Positions 1-7,568 of a stretch of DNA of 26,793 bases are shown here, in pieces. Under the pieces are notes generated by a model. That model had not been told where the DNA came from and searched no databases. It saw only the letters and a program-made list of their open reading frames with translations. A program made the translations under genes and the position numbers. The stretch's first letter is position 1. Each line of letters starts with the position of its first letter. This DNA is from Fimenecus sp045633505 (GTDB lineage: Bacteria; Bacillota; Clostridia; Oscillospirales; Acutalibacteraceae): NCBI GenBank assembly GCA_045633505.1, contig JAZQYK010000101.1, positions 1 through 26,793 of the forward strand, written 5' to 3'.

Positions 1-2052
1 AGATTCAAGGTTTGTACAGCCGTAAAAGGCACTTGAACCAATTCTTGTTGCGGTTGCAGGTAATGTAATAGAATGAACATCTTCGTCATTCTTAAAGGCA
101 TTTGCACCAATGCCCATAACAGTAATTCCACGAATAGTTTCAGGAACAACAAGGTCAATTTCATTACCAACATAGCCTGTAATCATACCTGATGAATCTA
201 TGTCGTAGAAATCCTCTTCGCTCTTATCTGAACGGACATATTCATAGGATACAATATTACTGAACATTTTACCCTTAACAATTGCAACGGCTGAAACCTT
301 TGTTGTAATGGAAATTGTCAATGGAGTTTTATATTCTTCGCCATTGAGATATCCGATATCCGTATCATCGTCACCATTAAGAAGATACAGAATTGTTGCA
401 TCATCTTCAGGACAAGATAAAGTTAATTTGAAGGTATTGTTAAATTCTCCACCTTCAACGCTGAACTCAACGTCAGCAGTTCTTGGCAATTTTTCAAGAA
501 TATATTTTAAATAAAGAAGTCCTGAACCGAAATGATTTTCACCCTCATTTTCAACAAGCTCAACAGCATACTCTTTAATCATTTCTTCAACTTCTGATGC
601 GGTTTTTTCTTCATAAACTGAACGTACAATTGCAAAACCCGCTGCAACCTGAGGCGTTGCCATTGACGTGCCACTTAAAAGAGTGTATGTATTGTTAAGA
701 TAACTGCTCTTAACGTTATCACCTGGAGCGCAAATATCAATTGGTCCGTTATAATTGGAATAACTTGCAAGAGTATGATTTTTTGTAACTGAACTGACTG
801 TAACAGCCGATTCAATACAAGCCGGAGAATAATACTCTACTGAAAGGTCCTTTTTACTGTTTCCTGCAGCAACAATCACATTGACACCGCTTTCAGTAGC
901 GGCATCAATTGACTCAGTAAGCATACTATTTTCACCTTCTGCAGAAAGACTTAAGTTAATTATATCAGCACCATCAGCTACCGCCATATCAACCGCTACA
1001 GCAATAAGACTTGTTGAGCCTTTACCCTGATTGTTAAGGATTTTATATGGCTTGATTTTAACATTACTGAGAGTATTATCTGCAACAATACCAGCAACGT
1101 GAGTGCCGTGACCATAGTCGTCCTCACAGCTGTTTTCTTCACCAGTTGTACTTAAGTTCACGTCATTTGGCAACAATCGGTCAACTAACAATTCGTGGTC
1201 AGTATCAACCCCGCTATCAAGCACAGCAACAGTAACTTCGTTTAACGCACGTTGAGCTAATTTGTCTTTAACATCTTCAAAGCCAATTTCCTCAGAAATG
1301 TAAGAAAGAGCCTTGTCACGAACCTCATAGTAATAATCAGACGCATCAATATCTTCGGCTTCTGCATCAGGTTCAGCAGATTGCATAACTCTTACAATAT
1401 CGGGCTCAACGTATTCGAACTCATCCATTGTTGAATAATATTCATAAGCATCTCTTGCAACGAGAATATCGTCATATTGGAATATATACAAATCCTTATA
1501 GCCGCTGATACATTCAACAGCACCAAACACGTCTTCAACAGAAATTTCTGATTTGATAATAATTCTCTTTGATGCAAAAGCGTGTTTAACAAGGGTATAA
1601 TCAGAAAACTGCTCAACCTGATAACCAAAGGATTCAAAAACCTCTTCCACAGGTACAGTTGCGCCGTCGTCAGTAATCTGAACATTTTCATCGGCAACTA
1701 CTGTATATTCTTCACCCTGACGATTAACAGTCAGCACATTGCTGTTGTTATAAACTGTTACTGTCACATTATTTGCGAAAAACTCAGCTGAATCATTAGC
1801 GGTTTGTGAATATGTAATAGGGAAATTATCAACAATATTGTCCGAGTCGGAAAGATTGTCATCTGTGTCAATAAATTCATCGGAAATCTCACTGTTATGC
1901 TGGTCATAATTTCGGATAAGACTTACCAGTGCATCGGCAAATTCTGAAAGTTCGGTTTTATTGTCTGTTTCCAATGCAATTACAGAAAAGCCGTCAGCAA
2001 CTGACAGAATTATCATAAGCATTGACAATAATACTGAAAGAATCTTTTTCAT
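1..2052 (-). CDS. Secreted subtilisin-like serine protease (S8) with CHB_HEX_C-like and BspA-type LRR domains, 3' end outside window
   Basis: The open frame starts at ATG 2052 behind a GGAGG site (2062-2066) and stays open for 684 codons to the window edge, so the C terminus is missing. Residues 1-25 form a signal peptide (MKKILSVLL start, hydrophobic core). Residues about 158-225 resemble a fervidolysin/I9-type propeptide. The S8 domain has the full triad: Asp279 in VAVLDSG, His315 in GHGTHVAG, Ser463 in SGTSMATP, plus oxyanion Asn398 in AAGNS. Residues about 523-605 look like a chitobiase/hexosaminidase C-terminal (CHB_HEX_C) fold module. From about 618 the chain becomes a BspA-type leucine-rich repeat (ITLPATATRIGSSAF, then YGCTNLES). 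It is probably an extracellular or cell-surface protease that binds or degrades host or dietary protein. The catalytic domain is certain; the surface role is inference. Confidence 0.93.
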   Translation of the reverse strand, partial: MKKILSVLLSMLMIILSVADGFSVIALETDNKTELSEFADALVSLIRNYDQHNSEISDEFIDTDDNLSDSDNIVDNFPITYSQTANDSAEFFANNVTVTVYNNSNVLTVNRQGEEYTVVADENVQITDDGATVPVEEVFESFGYQVEQFSDYTLVKHAFASKRIIIKSEISVEDVFGAVECISGYKDLYIFQYDDILVARDAYEYYSTMDEFEYVEPDIVRVMQSAEPDAEAEDIDASDYYYEVRDKALSYISEEIGFEDVKDKLAQRALNEVTVAVLDSGVDTDHELLVDRLLPNDVNLSTTGEENSCEDDYGHGTHVAGIVADNTLSNVKIKPYKILNNQGKGSTSLIAVAVDMAVADGADIINLSLSAEGENSMLTESIDAATESGVNVIVAAGNSKKDLSVEYYSPACIESAVTVSSVTKNHTLASYSNYNGPIDICAPGDNVKSSYLNNTYTLLSGTSMATPQVAAGFAIVRSVYEEKTASEVEEMIKEYAVELVENEGENHFGSGLLYLKYILEKLPRTADVEFSVEGGEFNNTFKLTLSCPEDDATILYLLNGDDDTDIGYLNGEEYKTPLTISITTKVSAVAIVKGKMFSNIVSYEYVRSDKSEEDFYDIDSSGMITGYVGNEIDLVVPETIRGITVMGIGANAFKNDEDVHSITLPATATRIGSSAFYGCTNLES

Positions 2053-2117
2053 TCTAAAAACCTCCACATTCAGAATTTATATCGAAAAGGTACGGAACAT
2101 TCCCATTCAATTGTAAC

Positions 2118-2145
2118 ATTATATCATAATTTTGGCAGATTTCAA
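2118..2145 (-). promoter_or_regulatory. Promoter of the S8 protease gene
   Basis: On the minus strand TTGAAA (2140-2145) and TATAAT (2118-2123) are separated by 16 nt. This predicts a start near 2111 and a leader of about 60 nt containing the small palindrome GGAATGTTCC. Confidence 0.65.
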
Positions 2146-2202
2146 CAAGTTTAACAGTTATTTTACATTTACTTAATAATGTGTTGATTATTGTGCAAAA
2201 AA

Positions 2203-2229
2203 ACAGCAGTACAAACACCGTACTGCTGT
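2203..2229 (-). terminator. Rho-independent terminator of the M20-YfcC operon
   Basis: On the minus strand ACAGCAGTAC and GTACTGCTGT form a perfect 10-bp stem around a 7-nt loop, followed by a run of seven T. It lies 14 nt past the stop codon of the transporter gene and separates it from the protease promoter. Confidence 0.9.
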
Positions 2230-2243
2230 AAAAATTATAATTT

Positions 2244-3650
2244 TTAATTGTAACCGACGGCTAATCCAAACAAAAGCAAACTGCCGGTCAGCATTAAATT
2301 CATAAGCTGGAATTTTAATGAATATTTAGCCCATTTGCCGTAGCTGACATTTGCAAGACCTAATGAAATAAGCAACGCCGCGTTGGTAGGATAAAACGTA
2401 TTTGAAAAACCGTCGCCGAAAGCGAAAGCCACGATACACAATTGAGGACTGATTTCAAACATCTGAGCCAAAGGCACAATAAGTGGTATCAACAAAAACG
2501 CTTTTGCCGAGCCTGAGCTTATAAAGAAATTAAGTATCAATACAAGCAGATAAATAAAGAGAATTACAAGCCATTTCGGTAAATCGTCTGCCATTGAAAC
2601 AGCCCAATAAAGAATTGTATCAAGAACGTTTGACTCGGTTAATGTATATTTTATTGAACCTGCCATCATAATGAGAAAAACCGCAGGTAAAATATTCACC
2701 ATACCGTTAACGAAATTCTTGCCAAGCACCTTTGTTTTTACACCTGAAGCCAATACCGCCGTAACTCCTGCTATTAAAAACATAACGGCAACAATTATCA
2801 TCGTATAATCCTGTAACGCGGTAATAAAGCCTGAACTTAAAACCAAAAGAATTCCAAGCCCGACAATTCCAACAAAAAGTTTTAACGCAGTATCCATCTT
2901 TTTGTCTTCATTAAAATCCTGATGAATAGCCTTTGAGTCATCAAAGGTATCAACTTTTTTTGCGTGGTGAGTCAAAAATGCTAACAACAAGCAATAAATC
3001 AAAGCAAAGCTTATAAGGCGTAAACTCACGCCCGAAAACATCGGTAAATCCGCAAGACTTTGCGCAACGCCAACAGTGAACGGGTTAAACACACCTGACG
3101 CAAAGCCGCATCCGACGGCTAAAAGGCTCATACCCATACCCGTAACCGCGTCCCAGCCGAGACTTATTGACAAAGCCACAACAATCGGTACCATCGGCAC
3201 ACATTCTTCAAACGAGCCAATCAATGCGCCCATAGACATAAAGAAAAAGCTGAGAATAGCCATCAGTTTATATCTTGCGCCTGCAAATTTTTTAACGATT
3301 TTTTCAAGCATATATTTCATCAAGCCGCATTTATCGAGACTTGTGAAAATTCCGCCGATTACAAGAAGAAAAACGATAATGGCAATCATCATTCCCCCAC
3401 CCTCTGCTCCGAGAACAAGAATCGGGGACAAAATCCATTTCCAGAAAGGTATTCCACCATCTACAAAGCTGAAATCAGATGAGGAGTTAATGACAAGGTT
3501 GCCGTTTTCGTCAGCTACTCTTGCATATTCTCCGCCCGGAATTACAAAAGTTAACCCATAGGTCAAAATCATAAGCACTAAAACGACTGATATTGCCGTT
3601 ACAAACGATTTGACACCTATATTAAGTCCTTTATTCTCCTGTGTCTGCAT
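2244..3650 (-). CDS. YfcC family (C4-dicarboxylate anaerobic carrier-like) membrane transporter
   Basis: This 468-residue polytopic membrane protein has about 11-12 hydrophobic segments. It carries the family's early IPGGEY segment (38-43), the GSFEECVPMVPI stretch in the first half and the ISSGSAKAFLLIPL re-entrant region in the second half. These mark the YfcC / DcuC-like superfamily, whose better-known relatives carry dicarboxylates or exchange arginine and ornithine. The gene starts 2 nt after the stop of the M20 peptidase, and its GAGG site lies inside the end of that gene, so the two are translationally linked. The pairing suggests uptake of a peptide or acylated amino acid that the peptidase then cleaves. 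The substrate itself cannot be read from the sequence. Confidence 0.88.
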   Translation of the reverse strand: MQTQENKGLNIGVKSFVTAISVVLVLMILTYGLTFVIPGGEYARVADENGNLVINSSSDFSFVDGGIPFWKWILSPILVLGAEGGGMMIAIIVFLLVIGGIFTSLDKCGLMKYMLEKIVKKFAGARYKLMAILSFFFMSMGALIGSFEECVPMVPIVVALSISLGWDAVTGMGMSLLAVGCGFASGVFNPFTVGVAQSLADLPMFSGVSLRLISFALIYCLLLAFLTHHAKKVDTFDDSKAIHQDFNEDKKMDTALKLFVGIVGLGILLVLSSGFITALQDYTMIIVAVMFLIAGVTAVLASGVKTKVLGKNFVNGMVNILPAVFLIMMAGSIKYTLTESNVLDTILYWAVSMADDLPKWLVILFIYLLVLILNFFISSGSAKAFLLIPLIVPLAQMFEISPQLCIVAFAFGDGFSNTFYPTNAALLISLGLANVSYGKWAKYSLKFQLMNLMLTGSLLLFGLAVGYN

Positions 3651-3652
3651 TC

Positions 3653-4975
3653 TTAAACCTCTTCCATTACTACTTTAAAGAAATCAACTGCCTGTGCCAA
3701 GGTTTCAACGTCAACGTTTTCGTTAAGTCCGTGAACACTTCCCATCTGCTCATTCGTGATTGTAAACGGAGCAAAACGGATGCAATTATCACAAACTCGG
3801 CTCAAAAATCTGCTGTCACTTGCCGCAGTCATAAGATAAGGCGACGGTACAACGTCAGGAAATACTTTTTCAACTGCTTTTTCCACCAATTTGAATGCTT
3901 CGCCGTTGAAGTCTGTTATCGGTGATGGGAATCCAGGCTCTAAAACTTCGGTTTCAATATCGAATTTTGCCGCAAGTTCTTTTACTGCCTCGATACTTGC
4001 TTCCCTGCCCTGATGATGAGAAAAACGCATATTGCCCACAACCCAAGCCTCTTGCGGAAGCACGTTTCGTCCGTTTGAGCCCTGCGCCATTGTGAATGCA
4101 AGTGTAGTTTTAACCATAGCACCCGCCGTATTGTTAATAGCAGGTAAAAGTTTTGTTACAGGCTTTCTGAGTACGCTGATATTACTGAAAACCGTTTTCA
4201 TATATCCCGTCATATAAGGTGCCATTCGTCTGAACATTTCATAAATCGCATCAGGCATTTCTGTTACAAAAATATCTGATTTTTCCACCTCAGCCATAAA
4301 TTTGCCGAGACGTACAAGCGGAGTGTTTTTGCCCGGAGTTGATGCGTGGCCGCCCTTTGAACGAGCTGTAAACTTCAAATCAGCCTGACCCTTTTCACCC
4401 AAGCCAATCATAGCAAATTTGCCTTTTACGCCTGCAATTGGGTCAATAACAATCATACCGCCCTCATCAAGCACCATATCCAAACGGACTCCGCGCTCTT
4501 TTAAGGTACTGCTAATTTCATTTGCGCCGTCACCGTTCGTTTCTTCGTTTCGTGTTGTTAAGAAATAGATATCTCTTGACGGTACGAAGCCATCGTTAAG
4601 AAGCTCTTCAGCAGCCTGCAAAATAGCCCAAAGATTTCCTTTTGTATCAAGAGTACCTCTGCCCCAAATTTTGCCCTCTTCAATCTCACCTGAAAAAGCA
4701 GGATATTTCCATTCACCCGGAGCTTCAACAACGTCGTGATGACTCATAAAAAGCACGGGATTTTTCGTTATGTCGCTACCCTTTAATTTAAACAACAAAC
4801 TTCCTTTGAACTCTTCCTTTTCAGCCGCTTCAAAAAACTTTGGAAAGAATTTTTCAAGCAATTTGTGGAACTCATAGAACTTTGTCAAATCTGTCTGACC
4901 GTAAGCTGAAACTGTTTCTGCCTGAATCAATTGTGATAACGTGTTTGCATAAGCAAGATTGCGATTTTCGTTCAT
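3653..4975 (-). CDS. M20 family metallopeptidase (dipeptidase/carboxypeptidase type)
   Basis: The protein has 440 residues from ATG 4975. An in-frame TTG at 4990 exists, but it overlaps the GAGG ribosome binding site (4985-4988), which is correctly spaced for 4975. The M20 metal site is visible: H79 and D81 in SHHDVV, bridging D110 in GRGTLDTKG, catalytic and metal Glu pair E144-E145 in RNEETNG, and a late His in SVHGLNENV. The middle section (GGHASTPG region) is the dimerisation lid. There is no signal peptide, so it acts in the cytoplasm on short peptides or N-acyl amino acids. It is co-transcribed with the YfcC-type transporter. Only 31 nt separate it from the tRNA-Ser upstream, with no terminator and no room for a separate full promoter. 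Confidence 0.93.
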   Translation of the reverse strand: MNENRNLAYANTLSQLIQAETVSAYGQTDLTKFYEFHKLLEKFFPKFFEAAEKEEFKGSLLFKLKGSDITKNPVLFMSHHDVVEAPGEWKYPAFSGEIEEGKIWGRGTLDTKGNLWAILQAAEELLNDGFVPSRDIYFLTTRNEETNGDGANEISSTLKERGVRLDMVLDEGGMIVIDPIAGVKGKFAMIGLGEKGQADLKFTARSKGGHASTPGKNTPLVRLGKFMAEVEKSDIFVTEMPDAIYEMFRRMAPYMTGYMKTVFSNISVLRKPVTKLLPAINNTAGAMVKTTLAFTMAQGSNGRNVLPQEAWVVGNMRFSHHQGREASIEAVKELAAKFDIETEVLEPGFPSPITDFNGEAFKLVEKAVEKVFPDVVPSPYLMTAASDSRFLSRVCDNCIRFAPFTITNEQMGSVHGLNENVDVETLAQAVDFFKVVMEEV

Positions 4976-5006
4976 AACAACAAACCTCAAAATAATAATT
5001 AAAATT

Positions 5007-5098
5007 TGGCGGAGATGTGGGGATTTGAACCCCAGCGCCGCTATTCACGACCTACCGCATTTCGAGTGCGGACCCTTCAACCACTTGGGTACATCTCC
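5007..5098 (-). tRNA. tRNA-Ser (anticodon CGA)
   Basis: The minus strand folds as a class II tRNA. The 7-bp acceptor stem pairs GGAGATG (5092-5098) with CATCTCC (5011-5017). The anticodon stem is CCGCA/TGCGG around loop CTCGAAA, giving anticodon CGA (reads UCG). There is a long variable arm and a T arm with GGTTCAAATC. The discriminator is G, and the 3' CCA is encoded (5007-5009). The long variable arm and the CGA anticodon both indicate serine. Confidence 0.96.
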
Positions 5099-5112
5099 TT
5101 ATTAACCTTATT

Positions 5113-5141
5113 ATTTTATCATTTGAGTAAATTTTTGTCAA
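5113..5141 (-). promoter_or_regulatory. Promoter of tRNA-Ser, probably also of the M20-YfcC operon
   Basis: A consensus TTGACA (5136-5141) and TAAAAT (5113-5118) are separated by 17 nt on the minus strand, placing the start about 8 nt before the tRNA. Because no terminator follows the tRNA, this strong promoter may also drive the peptidase and transporter genes. Confidence 0.85.
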
Positions 5142-5154
5142 CAATAGCAATTGC

Positions 5155-5182
5155 TTGATTTTTAACGTAATAATGTTATAAT
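5155..5182 (+). promoter_or_regulatory. Promoter of the SLC13/ArsB-type permease gene
   Basis: TTGATT (5155-5160) and TATAAT (5177-5182) are spaced by 16 nt on the plus strand. The predicted start near 5189 leaves a leader of only about 14 nt before ATG 5203, just enough for the GGTGA ribosome binding site. It is divergent from the tRNA promoter. Confidence 0.7.
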
Positions 5183-5202
5183 ATCACGGAAGTGGTGATA
5201 AA

Positions 5203-6309
5203 ATGACAAAAATTAAAGAATTTATCAAAAATGAGATTGTGCTGATTCTATCTTTCGTTTTAGCAATAGCTTCAGCATTTTTTGTTACTCCAAGCAAGGA
5301 ATATTTTGAATATATTGATTTTCGCACGTTAGGACTTTTGTTTTGTTTAATGTCGGTTATGGCAGGATTCAATAAACTTGGAGTTTTTAAACTTGTTGCG
5401 GAGAAAATGCTATCAAAAATAAAGAGCATCAGCGGTTTGTCACTTATTCTTGGGTTGCTTTGCTTCTTTTCTTCAATGATAATTACAAACGACGTGGCAT
5501 TGATTACTTTTGTACCTTTTACGATTACAGCATTGAGATTATCAGAGAAAATGGACAAGTTAATTTGGATTGTTACAATAGAAACTGTCGCCGCAAATCT
5601 CGGAAGTATGCTAACTCCTATCGGTAATCCGCAAAACCTGTATTTATTCTCATATTTCAATATGGGGCTTGGGGATTTTGTTACCGCAATTCTCCCCTAT
5701 GCACTTTTATCTTTCATTCTCGTTATTATTTGTTGTTTATTCACCGCCAAAGGCAAAATTGAAACACAGTTTAACAATGATAAAACAGATTTTTCAAAAC
5801 TTCATATAATCATTTATTTATTGATTTTCGTCATTTCATTATTGACTGTATTCAGGGTAATTCCTTTTGAAATTACGGTTATTCTGACTTTGATTGTAAT
5901 ATTGATTTTTGACCGACAGGTACTTTTAAAGGTTGATTACAGTTTACTTTTCACTTTTGTTTTCTTATTTATATTCATTGGTAATCTTGGTGAAATCAAA
6001 CCAATAAGCGACTTTTTAAAAAGCATTGTAAACGGCAACGAAGTTTTGGTAGGTATTGCTTCGAGTCAGGTGTTTTCTAACGTACCCGCGGCAATTCTGC
6101 TTTCAAAACTCACTGAAAACGCACGTAATTTGCTTGTCGGTGTAAATCTTGGCGGACTTGGAACTTTGATTGCATCAATGGCAAGTCTGATTTCATTCAA
6201 ATTCATAGCAAAAGAAAAAGTCCGCACGGGAAAATACATACTGACATTTACAATAGCAAATATTATTTTTCTGATGCTTAATTTAGGATTATGGATTATA
6301 ATCAAATAG
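5203..6309 (+). CDS. SLC13/ArsB-like (CitMHS/YbiR-type) anion permease
   Basis: This 368-residue integral membrane protein has about 10-11 hydrophobic helices and no soluble domain. The ion transporter superfamily signature appears as two facing half-repeats. In the first, TNDVALITFVPF is followed by NLGSMLTPIGNPQNLYL, the hallmark TP-x-GNPQN loop. The second contains SQVFSNVPAAILLS and GGLGTLIASMASLISF. This is the ArsB/NhaD/DASS fold; YbiR-type members of this length are annotated as anion or citrate transporters. The gene is single, with its own promoter and a shared terminator. An arsenite or phosphonate role cannot be excluded, and no ars genes are nearby. The family is firm and the substrate unknown. 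Confidence 0.87.
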   Translation: MTKIKEFIKNEIVLILSFVLAIASAFFVTPSKEYFEYIDFRTLGLLFCLMSVMAGFNKLGVFKLVAEKMLSKIKSISGLSLILGLLCFFSSMIITNDVALITFVPFTITALRLSEKMDKLIWIVTIETVAANLGSMLTPIGNPQNLYLFSYFNMGLGDFVTAILPYALLSFILVIICCLFTAKGKIETQFNNDKTDFSKLHIIIYLLIFVISLLTVFRVIPFEITVILTLIVILIFDRQVLLKVDYSLLFTFVFLFIFIGNLGEIKPISDFLKSIVNGNEVLVGIASSQVFSNVPAAILLSKLTENARNLLVGVNLGGLGTLIASMASLISFKFIAKEKVRTGKYILTFTIANIIFLMLNLGLWIIIK

Positions 6310-6311
6310 AA

Positions 6312-6337
6312 AAACGGGTATTCAATGAATACCCGTT
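6312..6337. terminator. Bidirectional rho-independent terminator between convergent genes
   Basis: AACGGGTATTC and GAATACCCGTT form a perfect 11-bp stem with a 3-nt loop. It is followed by AATTTT on the plus strand and by TTTTTC on the minus strand, so it can end both the permease gene and the arabinose operon. Confidence 0.88.
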
Positions 6338-6349
6338 AATTTTATGTAT

Positions 6350-6841
6350 TTATTTGTGATAACGAAGTGAGCAAATGTCATCGCCTTTTGCGATACATTT
6401 CGGCAAGTCGAGAACTGCACCATATGCTTCACCGCTACCGTGGTCACCGCACATTGCGATATCACAAAGAGTTGCAATTTCTTCGTCTGTACAGCCTGCT
6501 TTTTGCCAGGCTTTTACAAGTGGGCAATAGTGGAAATCGATTGAAAGTTTATCATCTGTGCTTTCAAGAATTTTCATTTCAAAAACCATTTGCGCAGGTT
6601 TTGTGAAAAGAGTTTTACGAAGTCCTACAAGACTGTCAGTACCGCCCTTTTTAACGTGATTTGCGCCGTGTGTGAGACCGCAACGTTTAATTGCCGCACT
6701 ACCGAAATCCCACCAATCAAGGCCGCGTTTGCCTGCTTCATCACAGAGAAGATAAAGCCAATATGCGCGATGCTCAAGCTGTTCACGAACCGCTACAATC
6801 AACGGATTTTTGATTTTTGCATCATTTTTCACTTTGCTCAT
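6350..6841 (-). CDS. PF14196-type L-2-amino-thiazoline-4-carboxylate hydrolase family protein
   Basis: The 163-residue soluble protein has no signal peptide. Its C-terminal half has the family arrangement: FHYCPLVKAWQKAGC, then DEEIATLCDIAMCGDHG, with conserved Cys and His/Asp positions as in L-2-amino-delta2-thiazoline-4-carboxylate (ATC) hydrolase-like proteins. The founding enzyme opens the ATC ring in a bacterial route to L-cysteine. Most homologues in anaerobes are uncharacterised and share only the fold and the Cys motif. It is the last gene of the araB-araA-araD operon: it starts 21 nt after araD with AAGGA and ends at a terminator. That position is unexpected for a thiazoline hydrolase and suggests a different, sugar-linked role. 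Family assignment is moderate; function is unknown. Confidence 0.72.
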   Translation of the reverse strand: MSKVKNDAKIKNPLIVAVREQLEHRAYWLYLLCDEAGKRGLDWWDFGSAAIKRCGLTHGANHVKKGGTDSLVGLRKTLFTKPAQMVFEMKILESTDDKLSIDFHYCPLVKAWQKAGCTDEEIATLCDIAMCGDHGSGEAYGAVLDLPKCIAKGDDICSLRYHK

Positions 6842-6862
6842 ATATATCCTTCTTTTTTTAAA

Positions 6863-7558
6863 TTATTTTTTCTGTCCGTAATAAGCATTTGCGCCGTGTT
6901 TACGAAGATAATGCTTATCGAGAAGTTCTTGTTGCATTGGTTTAATCTGCGGATTCATCATAATATTATGCCAAGCCATAAACGCAAGTTCTTCCAACAC
7001 AACTGCATTATGAACCGCATTGTGCGGGTCAGTACCCCAAGTAAACGGACCGTGACTGTGAACGAGAACGGCAGGAATATCGTTAGGCTCTTTATCGTTA
7101 AAGGTTTCGATAATCACGTTACCCGTTTCAAGCTCGTATTTTCCGCCGATTTCCTCAGGTGTCATTTTGCGAGTGCAAGGTATTTCGCCGTAAAAATAGT
7201 CAGCGTGAGTAGTACCAAGCGCAGAAATTCCCATACCTGCCTGAGCAAACGTTGTTGCCCAACGGGAATGTGTATGAACGACGCCTTTAATATCGGGAAA
7301 TGCGTTATAAAGTGCAACGTGAGTGTCAGTATCAGATGAGGGATTTAAGTCACCCTCAACCTTTTTGCCTGTTTTAAGGTCAACCACAACCATATCCTCA
7401 GGCTTCATCGTGTCATATTCAACGCCTGACGGTTTGATTACCATTAAACCTTTTTCACGGTCAACACCTGAAACGTTACCCCAAGTAAATGTTATAAGTC
7501 CATACTTTGGCAAAAGCATATTTGCCTCATAGACCTCTTTTTTTAACTGTTCAAGCAT
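6863..7558 (-). CDS. araD: L-ribulose-5-phosphate 4-epimerase
   Basis: The 231-residue cytoplasmic enzyme belongs to the class II aldolase/epimerase family and is full length. It interconverts L-ribulose 5-phosphate and D-xylulose 5-phosphate, the last step before the pentose phosphate pathway. The zinc ligands are visible as H95 and H97 in VVHTHSRW, together with the HSH motif at 167-169 in LVHSHGPFTWG. The catalytic Asp76 sits in NPSSDTDTH, and the phosphate-binding stretch GNVSG is at 27-31. The start at ATG 7558 has an AAGGAG site. It is third in the operon, 10 nt after araA. Confidence 0.97.
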   Translation of the reverse strand: MLEQLKKEVYEANMLLPKYGLITFTWGNVSGVDREKGLMVIKPSGVEYDTMKPEDMVVVDLKTGKKVEGDLNPSSDTDTHVALYNAFPDIKGVVHTHSRWATTFAQAGMGISALGTTHADYFYGEIPCTRKMTPEEIGGKYELETGNVIIETFNDKEPNDIPAVLVHSHGPFTWGTDPHNAVHNAVVLEELAFMAWHNIMMNPQIKPMQQELLDKHYLRKHGANAYYGQKK

Positions 7559-7568
7559 AGAATACTCC

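Noticed and set aside
3076..3561. 161-codon open frame on the plus strand
   Set aside because: Antisense to the well-supported YfcC-type transporter, no motifs.
5184..5660. 158-codon open frame on the minus strand
   Set aside because: Antisense to the SLC13/ArsB-type permease and overlapping its promoter; a composition shadow of a membrane protein.
6590..7339. 249-codon open frame on the plus strand
   Set aside because: It runs antisense to araD and the PF14196 gene, both of which have clear family motifs; it has no family features and no ribosome binding site.
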